Assembly: GCA_963781345.1 (NCBI GenBank)
Contig: CAWAFQ010000005.1
Coordinates: forward strand, 62,001-126,000
Length of the DNA stretch: 64,000 bases
Direction of reading: 5' to 3'
DNA from: JBBRHQ01 sp963781345
GTDB lineage: Bacteria > Actinomycetota > Thermoleophilia > Solirubrobacterales > 70-9
The notes beneath the pieces are model-generated. The model did not search any database, was not told where the DNA came from, and worked only from the letters and a program-made list of their open reading frames with translations. The stretch's first letter is position 1. Every line of letters starts with the position of its first letter. This document shows, one piece after another, positions 43,074-52,331 of the stretch. The position numbers and the translations under genes were made by a program.

Positions 43074-44186
43074 CTAACGGCTGCGCTCGAACTCCCGGCT
43101 CAAACCGAGGGCCTTGGCGATCCGGCGCATGTCGCGCGCCTGGTCGGCCAGCACGAAGCTGACGCCGGCTCCGGTGCGCCCGGCACGACCGGTGCGCCCG
43201 ACGCGGTGCACGTAGGCGTCGCGGTCCTCGGGCGCGTCGAAATTGATCACGTGGGTGACGTCTGCGACGTCGATCCCGCGAGCGGCGACGTCTGTCGCGA
43301 CCAGGGTGTCGACGTCACCGCGCTCGAAGCGCGCCAGCGCCCGCTCGCGCTGGGACTGGGATTTGTTGCCATGCATGGCAACCGCGCGCACGTCCTGGGA
43401 CCCGAGCCGCTTGACGAGGCGGTCGGCGCCGCGCTTGGTGCGGACGAAGACGAGGGTGCGGCCGCACTCTGTGTGGCGCAGCTCCTGCACCAGCGCCGGC
43501 AGCTTCGCGCCCTGCGAGTCGATGTGGACGAAGCGGTGGCTGACGTCGGCGCTGCGCTCCGCCTTCGGCGCGTGCACGTGGCGGCGGGCGTCGTGGGTGT
43601 AGGCGGCGGCGAGCTTGCCGATCGCCCCCTCGAGGGTTGCCGAGAAGAACAGCGTCTGGCGGTTCCCCGAGGTCCGCGCGACGATCCGGTCAACGGCCGG
43701 CTTGAAGCCCATGTCGAGCATCCGGTCGGCCTCGTCGAGGACCAGCATGCGGACTCTCTCGAGGCTGATCACGCCGCGCTCGAGCAGGTCCTCGAGCCGC
43801 CCGGGGGTGGCGACGAGTATGTCGGCGGCCTTGGCCCGTTTGATCTGGGGACCAAAGCCGACGCCGCCGTAGACGGCGGCGAGGCGCAGGTTGCGAGCCC
43901 GGGCGACCGCCTCGAGCTCGTCGACTATCTGGCCGGCGAGCTCCCGAGTCGGGGCGAGGACGAGCGAGGAGGGGCGGTTGGACCCGGCCTCGATCCGATC
44001 GACGATCGGAACTCCGAAGGCGAGGGTCTTGCCGGACCCGGTCGGGGACTGGACAAGAACGTCATGGCCGGCGAGGACATCCTCGATGACCAGCCGTTGA
44101 ACCGTGAACGGCTCATGGATATTGCGTGCGGCGAGTGCGCGCACGACGGGTTTTGACACGCCGAGATCGGCGAAGGACTGCGACAT
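43074..44186 (-). CDS. DEAD-box ATP-dependent RNA helicase
   Basis: 370 residues from the ATG at 44186 (AAGGAG 11 bases upstream). Core motifs: Q-motif-like FTVQRLVIED, SPTGSGKT (I), LAPTRELAGQIV (Ia), VATPGRLEDL (Ib), VLDEADRMLDMG (II), FFSATLEGAIG (III), LVFVRTKRGADRLVK, VATDVAARGIDV (V) and YVHRVGRTGRAGRTG (VI). It unwinds RNA duplexes in ribosome assembly or RNA decay, in line with the cspA neighbour. No long C-terminal extension, so a minimal RhlE-like type. Confidence 0.93.
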   Translation of the reverse strand: MSQSFADLGVSKPVVRALAARNIHEPFTVQRLVIEDVLAGHDVLVQSPTGSGKTLAFGVPIVDRIEAGSNRPSSLVLAPTRELAGQIVDELEAVARARNLRLAAVYGGVGFGPQIKRAKAADILVATPGRLEDLLERGVISLERVRMLVLDEADRMLDMGFKPAVDRIVARTSGNRQTLFFSATLEGAIGKLAAAYTHDARRHVHAPKAERSADVSHRFVHIDSQGAKLPALVQELRHTECGRTLVFVRTKRGADRLVKRLGSQDVRAVAMHGNKSQSQRERALARFERGDVDTLVATDVAARGIDVADVTHVINFDAPEDRDAYVHRVGRTGRAGRTGAGVSFVLADQARDMRRIAKALGLSREFERSR

Positions 44187-44322
44187 ATTTGCGTTGCTCC
44201 TTATTGAACGTCGGGGAGGTGATCCATTGACCCCGAAGACGCTCAGAAGCGCAGCGAGAAACGGAACCTCTCGGCTGCCAGATGGGGCAACCGACCCCTT
44301 CACCGTAGCATCCCCCGCCCCA

Positions 44323-46149
44323 ATGGCCCGCCGAGAAGACCTTCGCAACATCGCAATCATCGCCCACGTCGACCACGGCAAGACGACCCTGGTCGACGCG
44401 ATGCTGTGGCAATCCGGGGCCTTCCGCAAGGGGCAGGACGTCGCCGAGCGGGTGATGGATTCGATGGACCTCGAGCGCGAGAAGGGGATCACGATCCTCG
44501 CCAAGAACACCGCCGTCGACTACCGGGGAGTCAAGTTCAACATCGTCGACACCCCCGGCCACGCCGACTTCGGCGGCGAGGTGGAGCGCGGGCTGACGAT
44601 GGTCGACGGGGTGCTGCTGCTGGTCGACGCCTCGGAGGGCCCGCTGCCGCAGACGCGCTTTGTCCTGCGCAAGGCGCTCGAGTCGCGGCTGCCGGTGATC
44701 CTCGTCGTCAACAAGGTCGACCGCCCCGACGCCCGCATCGCCGAGGTCGTCGACGAGGTCTATGAGCTTTTCATCGACCTCGACGCCGACTCCGAGCAGA
44801 TCGACTTCCCGATCGTCTACACCAACGCCAGGGCTGGCTGGGCGGCGCTGGCCGAGGGGGAGGAGGGCACCGACCTCTCCCCCCTTCTCGACCTGATGCT
44901 GGAGCGGATTCCGGCGCCCACCTACGAGGAGGGCCACCCGCTGCAGGCGCACGTGACCAACCTCGACGCCGACCCCTACGTCGGCCGCCTGGCGCTGTGC
45001 CGGGTTCGCAACGGGACGATCCGCACCGGCGAGCCGATTGCCTGGTGCCGCGCTGATGGCACGATCGAGCGTGCCACCGTCTCCGAGCTATACGTCACCG
45101 AGGCGCTCGACAGGGTCCCGGCGACCGAGGCGGGGCCGGGTGAGATCATCGCCATCGCGGGGCTGGCGGACGTCACCATCGGCGAGACCCTCGCCGACGC
45201 CGCCGACCCGCGGCCGCTGCCCGTGATCACCGTCGACGAGCCCTCGATTTCGATCATCGTCGGCATCAACACGGCGCCGACGGCGGGGATCGAGGGCTCG
45301 AAGCTGACCGCCCGCCAGATCCGCGACCGCCTCGACGCGGAGCTGGTCGGCAACGTCTCGATCCGGGTGCTGGACACCGAGCGCCCCGATGCCTGGGAGG
45401 TCCAGGGGCGCGGCGAGCTGCAGCTGGTGATCCTGCTCGAGATGATGCGGAGGGAGGGGTTCGAGCTGACCGCCGGCCAGCCCCAGGTGGTCACCCGCGA
45501 GATCGACGGCGCCCTCCACGAGCCGGTCGAGCGGGTGGCGATCGACATCCCCGAGGACTACGTCGGGGTCGTCACCCAGCTGCTGGCGCTGCGCAAGGGG
45601 CGGCTGGAGCAGATGGTCAACCACTCGACCGGCTGGGTGCGGATGGAGTACCTGGTGCCGGCCCGGGGCCTGATCGGCTTCCGCACCGAGTTCCTAACCG
45701 AGACCCGCGGCACCGGCATCCTCCACCATGTCTTCGAGGGCTGGGAGCCGTGGGTCGGCGACCTTCGCACGCGGCCGACCGGCGCCCTGGTCGCCGACCG
45801 CCGCGGCACCACCGCGAGCTTTGCCCTCTTCGGCCTGCAGGAGCGCGGGACCCTCTTCGTCGGCCCGGGCGAGGAGGTCTACGAGGGGATGATCGTCGGT
45901 GAGAACGCCCGCGCCGACGATCTCGACGTCAACGCGATCAAGGAGAAGCACCAGACCAACGTCCGCGCCGCCTCCGCCGACATCCTCGTTCGGCTCGTCC
46001 CGGCCCGCCTGATGTCACTCGAGCAGGCGCTCGAGTTCCTGCGCGAGGACGAGTGTGTCGAGATCACCCCGAAGACGGTGCGTCTGCGAAAGCTCGAGCT
46101 GGAGAAGACCGCGCGCCTGAAGGCCGCGCGCCGGGCCAAGACGCCCTAG
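44323..46149 (+). CDS. typA: TypA/BipA translational GTPase
   Basis: 608 residues from the ATG at 44323 (an upstream in-frame ATG at 44104 adds 73 unlikely residues). G1 IAHVDHGKTT, G2/switch I near EREKGITILAKNTAV, G3 IVDTPGHADFGGEVER, G4 VVNKVDRPDAR. EF-G-like domains II/III follow, and the C-terminus GTGILHHVFEGWEPWVGDL...TGALVADRRG is unique to BipA. It is a ribosome-associated GTPase in stress and 50S assembly. Its 3' end faces the convergent FtsX permease via the duplicated hairpin region. Confidence 0.96.
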   Translation: MARREDLRNIAIIAHVDHGKTTLVDAMLWQSGAFRKGQDVAERVMDSMDLEREKGITILAKNTAVDYRGVKFNIVDTPGHADFGGEVERGLTMVDGVLLLVDASEGPLPQTRFVLRKALESRLPVILVVNKVDRPDARIAEVVDEVYELFIDLDADSEQIDFPIVYTNARAGWAALAEGEEGTDLSPLLDLMLERIPAPTYEEGHPLQAHVTNLDADPYVGRLALCRVRNGTIRTGEPIAWCRADGTIERATVSELYVTEALDRVPATEAGPGEIIAIAGLADVTIGETLADAADPRPLPVITVDEPSISIIVGINTAPTAGIEGSKLTARQIRDRLDAELVGNVSIRVLDTERPDAWEVQGRGELQLVILLEMMRREGFELTAGQPQVVTREIDGALHEPVERVAIDIPEDYVGVVTQLLALRKGRLEQMVNHSTGWVRMEYLVPARGLIGFRTEFLTETRGTGILHHVFEGWEPWVGDLRTRPTGALVADRRGTTASFALFGLQERGTLFVGPGEEVYEGMIVGENARADDLDVNAIKEKHQTNVRAASADILVRLVPARLMSLEQALEFLREDECVEITPKTVRLRKLELEKTARLKAARRAKTP

Positions 46150-46214
46150 CCGGGGCGCCCCTCAAATCCGGGGCGGCCCCCAAAACCCGGAGCCCCCGGC
46201 GCCGGCGCGAGAGT

Positions 46215-46374
46215 GCGAGAGTGATATCCACCATCACCTTGATGGTGGGATGAAGTCTCGGCGGGGCGACGGCGCTTTCGTAGGCGAGCGCCTGGCGAGA
46301 GTGATATTCCACCATCACCTTGATGGTGGGATGAAGTCTCGGCGGCGGCGGGGCTATTCGTAGGCGAGCGCCTC
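46215..46374. repeat. 80-bp tandem duplicate at the 3' end of the FtsX permease, with hairpin
   Basis: Two units of about 80 bases (46215-46294, 46295-46374). Each contains the hairpin CCACCATCA-CCT-TGATGGTGG (46228-46248 and 46309-46329), GATGAAGTCTCGGCGG and a TTCGTAGGCGAGCGCC segment. The right unit holds the true last codons of the permease (ALAYE, stop CTA at 46354). The left is a copy in which the stop is altered. Convergent genes flank it, so both hairpins may be terminators. Confidence 0.9.
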
Positions 46375-48906
46375 GAGGACATCGAGGCGGGAGGCGCGGC
46401 GGGCGGGGCCGATCGCCACGAGGACTCCGGCGATCGCCGCCAGGACCATGATCACGATCAGGGAGCCGATCGGATAGCTGAGGGTGAAGCCCTGGTCGGC
46501 CAGCGGCCGCGAGATCAGCGCCGCGAAGATCACCCCGAGGATGAGGCCGAGGACGGCGCCGATCATCGCCGTGATCACCGCCTCGTAGCGGATCATCCGC
46601 CGCACCTGGCGCCTCGACATGCCGATCGCGCGCAGCATCCCCAGCTCGCGGGTGCGTTCGTGGATCGAGAGCGCCAGGGTGTTGGCGATCCCGAAGAGGG
46701 ACACGATCACGGCCAGCGACAGCAGCGCGTAGATGAGGCCGAGGAGCTGGTTGATCTGCTGCTCCTGGCTCGACTTGAGCTCCTCCTGGTTGAGGACGTC
46801 GGCGGTCGGGAACGTCTTCGAGAGCACCGCCTTGACGCGGTCCTGCACCGCCGCGGCGGAGACGCCGTCGACCAGCTTGACGAAGGCGTACTGGTCCTCG
46901 GTGGTGCCGAAATCGCGCGCCATCGAGGCCTGGGTGACGACGACGCTGCCGATCAGGTCCGCGTTGTCCTTGACCGTTCCCACGACACGGAAGCTGGGAC
47001 GGGCCCCGGTCTTGGTCAGCATCTTCAAACTGTCGCCGACCCCGAGCCCGTTGGAGCTTGCGAACGCGTCGTCGAGGATCGCCTGGCCGCTTCGGAGCCC
47101 GCGCAGCGTCGCCGGCGAGCCCTGCTTCCAGTCGAGGGTGAGCACCTGATTGGCGGTCCTCGGATCGAGGGCCGAGATCCGCTCGGTGCCGATCCCGTCG
47201 ACCTTCGCCTGGGTGATGCGCAGGCTCGAGACCGTGCGTACGCCCGGAACGCTGCGCGCCGTCGCCGCCGCGAGTGAGGGAATCGGAGAGAAGCCGTCGC
47301 TGTTCTGGATCACCAGCTCGCCCTGGAAGTTGCGATCGACCGCCGAGGCGATCGAGCCCTTGAGTCCCGCGGCGAAGATGGTGACGAAGGTGACCAGTGC
47401 GAGGCCGATCATCAGCGCCGCCGCGGTCGCAGCGGTGCGGCCCGGCCGGCGCTGAGTGTTCTCGCGCGCGAGCCGCCCGGTCAGGCCCCGCAGCTTCTCC
47501 ATCGGCATCCCGGTGACCGAGGCCAGCGGCCGGACGAGGCGGGGGCTGAACAGCGAGACGCCGAGGAGCACCAGCACCGCTCCACCGCCCATCAGGCCGG
47601 CGGCGTTGCCGGAGTCCTCAATGTTGCCGAAGAGGCCGAAGAGGACCGCGGCAACCCCCAGAAGCGAGACGACGATGGCGAACAGCGCGTAGAGGGGGCC
47701 GTGGCCGTGAGGCTCGGCCAGCTCGCCCTCGCGCAGCGCCGCCAGCGGGGGCACCCTGGTCGAGCGCCAGGCCGGGGCGAGCGAGGAGATCAGCGTCACC
47801 GAGAGGCCGACCACGAGCGAAACGATGATGGTCCGCGTCTCGATCACCGGAGCATTGGTCGGCAGGTCCACCCCGATAGCCCTGAACAGCGCCTGGATCC
47901 CCTTGGCGAAGGCGATCCCCCCGGCGAGGCCGGCGAGCGAGCCGACCAGCCCGATCAGCGCCGCCTCGGCGATCACCGAGCCAAGGATCTGGCCGCGCGA
48001 GGCGCCGAGCGTCCGCAGCATCCCGAACTCCCGGACCCGCTGGGCGACAGTGATCGAGAAGGTGTTGAAGATGAGGAAGGCGCCGACGAAGAGCGCGACC
48101 CCGGCGAAGACGAGCAGCGCGATCCGCAGGAAGCTGAGGTTGTCGCGGATCTCGCTCGAGAGGCGGTTGGCGTTCTGCTGGCCGGTCTCGACCCGGACGC
48201 TGGGCGGAGTGACGCTCTCGATCCGGTTGGCGAGCAGCCCGGCGGGGACGCCGCTCGCGGCCGCAACCGAGATCTGTTCGAAGCGGCCGCGGGTGTCGGT
48301 GATCCGCTGCGCCTCGGGCAGCGTCAGCTGGGCGATGCTGGCACCGCCGAAGGAGGCGTTGCCAAGCCTGGTGAAGCCGACCAGCCGGTAGGTCTTGGCG
48401 CGGCGCTGGCCGGCGATCCGCAATGGGTCGCCGAGCTCGAGCCCGGAGGTGTCGGCCGCCGCCTGGTCGATCGACGCCTCGCTCGCGGTCTGGGGCTGGC
48501 GACCCTCGGTGTAGGTGAGCGACTCGAGTCGCTTCGGCAGCGCCGAGGAGATGAACTTGGGCGAGAACTGCGAGCCGATGCGGTCGCCGTTTTGCTTGAA
48601 GAAGCCGCCGGGCGTGAAGATCGCACCGGCGGCGAGCGAGACGCCGCGGACCGCCTGCACCTTCGGCAGCAGAGCGGCCGGGAAGCTCCGCGTCTCGCCA
48701 CTCTCCTGCTTGACCGGCTCGCGCGCGGTGATCACGACATCGGTCCCCTTCAGCGACTCGCTGAAGATCTGGTCGAAGGCCGAGTTGATCGTGTCGGTGA
48801 GGATGTAGGTGCCGGCGACCAGGGCGACGCCGATGAAGACGGCCAGCGTCGTCGTCAGCGCCCTGCCCTTGCGCGCCCAGAGGTTCTTGGCGGCGAGCCT
48901 AGGCAA
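46354..48906 (-). CDS. FtsX/MacB-type ABC transporter permease
   Basis: 850 residues, TTG start at 48906 overlapping the ATPase stop by eight bases. One N-terminal helix (LTTTLAVFIGVALVAGTYIL), a periplasmic domain (about 40-250), an FtsX module of three helices near 255-380 (LRIALLVFAGVALFVGAFLI), then a second N-terminal helix, another extracytoplasmic domain (about 500-715) and the C-terminal FtsX module (LIYALLSLAVIVSLFGIANT, then MIGAVLGLILGVIFAALISR). This is the duplicated layout of MacB/Lol-like lipoprotein or peptide exporters. It works with the ATPase 48899-49627. Cargo is unknown. Confidence 0.88.
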   Translation of the reverse strand: MPRLAAKNLWARKGRALTTTLAVFIGVALVAGTYILTDTINSAFDQIFSESLKGTDVVITAREPVKQESGETRSFPAALLPKVQAVRGVSLAAGAIFTPGGFFKQNGDRIGSQFSPKFISSALPKRLESLTYTEGRQPQTASEASIDQAAADTSGLELGDPLRIAGQRRAKTYRLVGFTRLGNASFGGASIAQLTLPEAQRITDTRGRFEQISVAAASGVPAGLLANRIESVTPPSVRVETGQQNANRLSSEIRDNLSFLRIALLVFAGVALFVGAFLIFNTFSITVAQRVREFGMLRTLGASRGQILGSVIAEAALIGLVGSLAGLAGGIAFAKGIQALFRAIGVDLPTNAPVIETRTIIVSLVVGLSVTLISSLAPAWRSTRVPPLAALREGELAEPHGHGPLYALFAIVVSLLGVAAVLFGLFGNIEDSGNAAGLMGGGAVLVLLGVSLFSPRLVRPLASVTGMPMEKLRGLTGRLARENTQRRPGRTAATAAALMIGLALVTFVTIFAAGLKGSIASAVDRNFQGELVIQNSDGFSPIPSLAAATARSVPGVRTVSSLRITQAKVDGIGTERISALDPRTANQVLTLDWKQGSPATLRGLRSGQAILDDAFASSNGLGVGDSLKMLTKTGARPSFRVVGTVKDNADLIGSVVVTQASMARDFGTTEDQYAFVKLVDGVSAAAVQDRVKAVLSKTFPTADVLNQEELKSSQEQQINQLLGLIYALLSLAVIVSLFGIANTLALSIHERTRELGMLRAIGMSRRQVRRMIRYEAVITAMIGAVLGLILGVIFAALISRPLADQGFTLSYPIGSLIVIMVLAAIAGVLVAIGPARRASRLDVLEALAYE

Positions 48907-49627
48907 GCTGCTTCATGAACTCGATGACCTGCTCGGCCGAGCCGGGGGCGGCGTCGTGGACGACGAGGCCGTCGCGGAGGGCGAGCATGCGGTCGGCGTG
49001 GGCGGCGGCCTCGGGGTCGTGGGTGACCATGATCACCGTCTGGCTGAACTCGTCGACGGCTCCGCGCAGGAGCTCGAGGACGTCGTCCGAGGACTTCGAG
49101 TCGAGGTTCCCGGTCGGCTCGTCGGCGAAGACCACGGCCGGCCTGGAGATCATCGCGCGGGCGACCGCGACGCGCTGCTGCTGGCCGCCGGAGAGCTCGG
49201 AGGGCCGGTGCGTGCGGCGGTCTGAGAGGCCGACGGTCTCGATCAGCCGCTCCAGCCACTCGGGGTCCGGCTGGCGGCCGGCGATCGAGAGTGGGAGGAC
49301 GATGTTCTCCTCCGCGGTCAGGACCGGGAGCAGGTTGAAGAACTGGAAGATGAAGCCGAGCTTGTCGCGGCGAAGCTTCGTCAGCTCGCCGTCGTCGAGC
49401 CCGGTGATCTCGACCCCGTCCACCTCGACCGAGCCCGAGGTGGGGCGGTCGAGACCGGCGAGGATGTGCATCAGGGTCGATTTGCCCGACCCCGAGGGGC
49501 CCATGATCGAGCTGAAGCGGCCGCGCTCGAAGCTGACGCTGACGCCGGAGAGGGCGTCGACGGCGGCCTCGCCCTCGCCGAAGCGGCGGCGCAGGTCGGT
49601 GCAGACGACGATGGGTGCCTCGGTCAT
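48899..49627 (-). CDS. ABC transporter ATPase (LolD/MacB family)
   Basis: 242 residues (ATG 49627). Walker A MGPSGSGKSTLMH, Q-loop FIFQFFNLLPVLTAEEN, signature LSGGQQQRVAVARAMI, Walker B AVVFADEPTGNLD, H-switch VIMVTHDPEAAAHAD. The ADEPTGNLDS string and the length mark it as the MacB/LolD/FtsE type. Forms a transporter with the downstream permease, whose TTG start overlaps its stop. Confidence 0.94.
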   Translation of the reverse strand: MTEAPIVVCTDLRRRFGEGEAAVDALSGVSVSFERGRFSSIMGPSGSGKSTLMHILAGLDRPTSGSVEVDGVEITGLDDGELTKLRRDKLGFIFQFFNLLPVLTAEENIVLPLSIAGRQPDPEWLERLIETVGLSDRRTHRPSELSGGQQQRVAVARAMISRPAVVFADEPTGNLDSKSSDDVLELLRGAVDEFSQTVIMVTHDPEAAAHADRMLALRDGLVVHDAAPGSAEQVIEFMKQLA

Positions 49628-49670
49628 CTGCGGCAGTCTGACGAACCCCGCTGTCCGGCGCGGGCGCGGA

Positions 49671-49745
49671 GCTCAGGACCCGGGGTGCGCGGCGCGGGGG
49701 CGGCGCTCAGAGCCCAGGGTGCGCGGCGCGGGAGCGGCGCTCAGG
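49671..49745. repeat. 34-bp tandem duplicate in the 3' end of the gene 49673-50578
   Basis: GCTCAGG and GCTCAGA at 49671, 49705 and 49739 are spaced 34 bases each; between them AGGGTGCGCGGCGCGGGnGC is repeated. The stop (TCA at 49673) lies in the first unit, and the second is read through as APAPRTLGSERRPRAAHPGS. Confidence 0.8.
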
Positions 49746-50578
49746 ACTGCAGATCCAGCGGACCTTCCAAATGCACTGCAGGGAGGCGCCGTTCCCTGGT
49801 AGCGGGCCGAGAGCTCGTGCTCGAGACTGGAGACAGTCGCGCGCATCGCCTTCGGCGTGATCGAGCCGGCGTGGTCACCGTAGGCGTTGTCGAGGAAGGC
49901 GATCGTCAGCAGGCTGGAGCTGACCACCGTCGTGATCGCCACCACGAGCAGGACCTGGGCGCCGCGGCTCTCGCGACGGTCGGCAAAGTGGAGGGCGTAG
50001 GTGATCACGGCAAGCCCGGCGATGATCAGCAGGAACCAGATCGGGGCGGGGACGAAGGGATCTGCCTCCGCCAGCCTCGCTCGACGCGCCGAGCGGCGCG
50101 AATCGGTCTCGTCGAACCAGTTCTGCTGGGCGTTGCCGGCGCTTGCTCCGACCGGCCTCAGGCTCTCGAAGGTCGAGTCGATCCGCGATTCCCAGTAGTT
50201 GACGAGGGCACTTGGCTCGCCGCGGGCCATGCTCGGCCACTCGTCGGAGACGACCGCGCGTCCGTAACAGATGAGCTCGCCCTGGAGGGCACCCCGGACG
50301 CGGTCGGGGAACGGGTCGGCGGTGTCGAAGAGCGCGGCGGTCGCGCCGGCCTCGGTCTGGGAGTTGCTCCGGGCCGATGCATAGCTCTGGAAGGAGATCA
50401 GGAATACGAACCCGACCATCACCGCGAAGATCGTCCCGGTGACCGTGAAGACGCCGGCGGCGGCCTGGGAATCGTGGAAGAAGCCGCTATCTGGGGAGCG
50501 CCGCCGAACCAGCAGCATCGCCCCGACCGCAGCCGCGTCGGCGACGACCAGAATCAGCGCGATCTGCCAGATCTCCAC
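49673..50578 (-). CDS. DUF4239-like membrane protein
   Basis: 301 residues (ATG 50578). Helices at the start (IALILVVADAAAVGAMLLVR), around 40-65 (GTIFAVMVGFVFLISFQSYA) and two near 175-245 (FLLIIAGLAVITYALHF, VLLVVAITTVVSSSLLTIAF). Between them lies a cytoplasmic or external helical region (RSNSQTEAGATAALFDTADP...). This is the DUF4239 layout, a family of unknown function that is sometimes called a bestrophin-like anion channel; I am not certain. The last 40 residues run through the tandem repeat and are probably not conserved. Confidence 0.6.
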   Translation of the reverse strand: MEIWQIALILVVADAAAVGAMLLVRRRSPDSGFFHDSQAAAGVFTVTGTIFAVMVGFVFLISFQSYASARSNSQTEAGATAALFDTADPFPDRVRGALQGELICYGRAVVSDEWPSMARGEPSALVNYWESRIDSTFESLRPVGASAGNAQQNWFDETDSRRSARRARLAEADPFVPAPIWFLLIIAGLAVITYALHFADRRESRGAQVLLVVAITTVVSSSLLTIAFLDNAYGDHAGSITPKAMRATVSSLEHELSARYQGTAPPCSAFGRSAGSAVLSAAPAPRTLGSERRPRAAHPGS

Positions 50579-50623
50579 GGCGCTGATCTAACGACACCGC
50601 CCGGACGGCGGGATACTGCTGCG

Positions 50624-51319
50624 GTGAAGGCCGATTCCAGCCACAGGCCGCCGCTGCCGGGGGTCCTGGTCACCCTCGCCGGAATCGCACTCGCGGCGGT
50701 CCTCGTCCTCGCCGTTCACCCACTCAACAACGCGGTCAGCGCCGCAATCGCGGGCGACAGCGGCGAGGTGCGGCGCCAGATCGATGCGCTCGGCGCCTGG
50801 GGGCCGGTGGTCATCCTCGCCCTGCAGATGATCCACGTCGTCGTCTGGTACCCGGCGGAGATCGTCGACGCGGCGGCCGGCTTCGCCTACGGCTTCCTCG
50901 GCGGGTTCGTCCTCGTCCAGGTCGGCTGGGTGGCGTCGGGACTGATCGCCTACGCGGTCGGCCTGCACGCCGGGCGGCCGCTGATCCACCGCTTCGTCGG
51001 CGTCGAGCGCTTCGACCGGGTCGAGGCGATGGCCGAGCGCGGCGGGGTGACGCTGCTTCTGACGATGCGCCTGATTCCGATTATTCCGTTCAGCCTCTTC
51101 TCGGCCGCAGCCGGGGCCGCCCGCGTCCCCGTCTGGCGCTTCACCTGGACGACCGCGGTCGGCTACATCCCGATCACGGCGATCTCGGTCTATCTCGGCA
51201 CCAAGCTCGAGGGCTTCTCGATCACCGACCCGCTCGTCCTCGGCCCGATCCTCGGGCTGCTGGCGCTGGTGCTGGCGGCGCACTGGCTCGTCCCGCGCTC
51301 CGGCGAGCCCGGCGACTGA
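50624..51319 (+). CDS. DedA/VTT-family membrane protein
   Basis: 231 residues, GTG at 50624. Helices LVTLAGIALAAVLVLAVHP, VVILALQMIHVVVWYPAEIV, GFAYGFLGGFVLVQVGWVAS, a VTT core (ERGGVTLLLTMRLIPIIPFS, LFSAAAGAARVPVWRFTWTT), and two final helices. The R-IP-IPFS...A...A..V....F pattern is the VTT (VMP1/TMEM41/DedA) signature. These are scramblase- or permease-like, e.g. undecaprenyl-phosphate recycling. Substrate unproven. Downstream lies a palindromic element. Confidence 0.88.
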   Translation: MKADSSHRPPLPGVLVTLAGIALAAVLVLAVHPLNNAVSAAIAGDSGEVRRQIDALGAWGPVVILALQMIHVVVWYPAEIVDAAAGFAYGFLGGFVLVQVGWVASGLIAYAVGLHAGRPLIHRFVGVERFDRVEAMAERGGVTLLLTMRLIPIIPFSLFSAAAGAARVPVWRFTWTTAVGYIPITAISVYLGTKLEGFSITDPLVLGPILGLLALVLAAHWLVPRSGEPGD

Positions 51320-51381
51320 CCGCCGCCCGCCGCCGCGGCCGCGGCCGCCGGCGGTCCGGTCGCGCACACGTCCCGGTCGCG

Positions 51382-51420
51382 GCCGGCGCCGCCCGGTCGC
51401 CGGCGCCGCCCGGTCGCCGG
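51382..51420. repeat. 17-bp tandem repeat
   Basis: CGGCGCCGCCCGGTCGC occurs twice exactly (51382-51398, 51399-51415), then starts a third time. It is just after the DedA gene. Confidence 0.75.
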
Positions 51421-51428
51421 CGCAGTCA

Positions 51429-51480
51429 GCGGGTCGAGTGGACGATCGTCCTCGTTATGCGGGGGTTTTCGTCCACTCGA
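51429..51480 (+). terminator. Palindromic element, 14-bp arms, downstream of the DedA gene
   Basis: GGTCGAGTGGACGA / TCGTCCACTCGACC with a 23-nt loop (core CTCGTTATGCGGGGG). Same arms and loop length as at 39774-39826. Probably a transcript end. Confidence 0.75.
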
Positions 51481-51518
51481 CCTTTGGGGACGGCTGGGTG
51501 GGGTGCAAGGATGCTGCG

Positions 51519-52331
51519 GTGGCGGAACGGGAGACGGTCGATGTCGCAGGGCGGCGCATCGCCTACCGACGACTCGGCAGCGGGCCGCCACTGCTCATCG
51601 TCAACGGGTTCGCGGCCAGCGCCGACGACTGGGACCCCCGCTTCCTCGAAGCGCTTGCCGCCGGCCACGAGCTGATCCTCCCCGACAACCGCGGCACCGG
51701 AGCCACGCCTGGGAAGCCGGGCGAGATCACCGTCGGGGCGATGGCAGCGGATGTGGCCGGGCTGTCCTCGGCCCTCGGCCTCGAGCGACCGACCCTGCTC
51801 GGCTGGTCGATGGGCGGCTACATCTGCCTCTCGGCGGCGCTCGCCGAGCCCGGCCTCGCGGGCCGGCTGGTACTGCTCGCCACCGACGGCGGCGGCCCCG
51901 ACCGGGTCCCCCCCAACGCCGAGGCCTGGGAGCGCCTGATCGACCTCAGCGGGACCCCGCGGGAGCAGGCGACGCGCCTGATCAACCTCCTCTTCGCGCC
52001 CGCGGCGGCCGCGGCAGTCGACCGTGACTTCGGCGAGATCGTCGCCGCCGCCCGCGCCGCGCTCGATCCCGGGGTGATCCGCAGCCAGGTCGCCGTGCTG
52101 GATGCATGGACCCGTGAGGGGGTCGCCCAGCGGCTTGGTGAGATCACGGTCCCGACCCTGGTCGCCGCCGGAACCGACGACGTCGTCATCCCCGCCGCCA
52201 ACTCGCTCGCCCTCGCCGAGGGGATCGACGCCTCCTGGCTCGCCCGCTTCCGCGGCGTCGGCCACGGGTTCATGGCCGAGGTGCCAGCGCCGCTGGCGGC
52301 TCTTGTCGGCGACTTCATGGCCGCCGGCTGA
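51519..52331 (+). CDS. Alpha/beta hydrolase
   Basis: 270 residues from the GTG at 51519 (51438 is in frame, but lies within the palindromic element). The triad is complete: LLGWSMGGYICLS (Ser), AAGTDDVVIPAANS (Asp) and RGVGHGFMAEV (His). An oxyanion segment (IVNGFAASADDWDPR) is present. The DNA of the last 15 codons (GCGCCGCTGGCGGC...) is duplicated behind the stop. Substrate unknown. Confidence 0.88.
   Translation: MAERETVDVAGRRIAYRRLGSGPPLLIVNGFAASADDWDPRFLEALAAGHELILPDNRGTGATPGKPGEITVGAMAADVAGLSSALGLERPTLLGWSMGGYICLSAALAEPGLAGRLVLLATDGGGPDRVPPNAEAWERLIDLSGTPREQATRLINLLFAPAAAAAVDRDFGEIVAAARAALDPGVIRSQVAVLDAWTREGVAQRLGEITVPTLVAAGTDDVVIPAANSLALAEGIDASWLARFRGVGHGFMAEVPAPLAALVGDFMAAG

Noticed and set aside
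47701..48918. 405-residue acidic and Arg-rich protein opposite the FtsX permease
   Set aside because: It is antisense of a recognised permease, has no domain, and shows shadow composition typical of GC-rich genomes.
49466..51319. 617-residue protein containing the DedA gene
   Set aside because: The first 390 residues are the antisense of the ABC ATPase and DUF4239-like genes; the GTG at 50624 fits the DedA family length.
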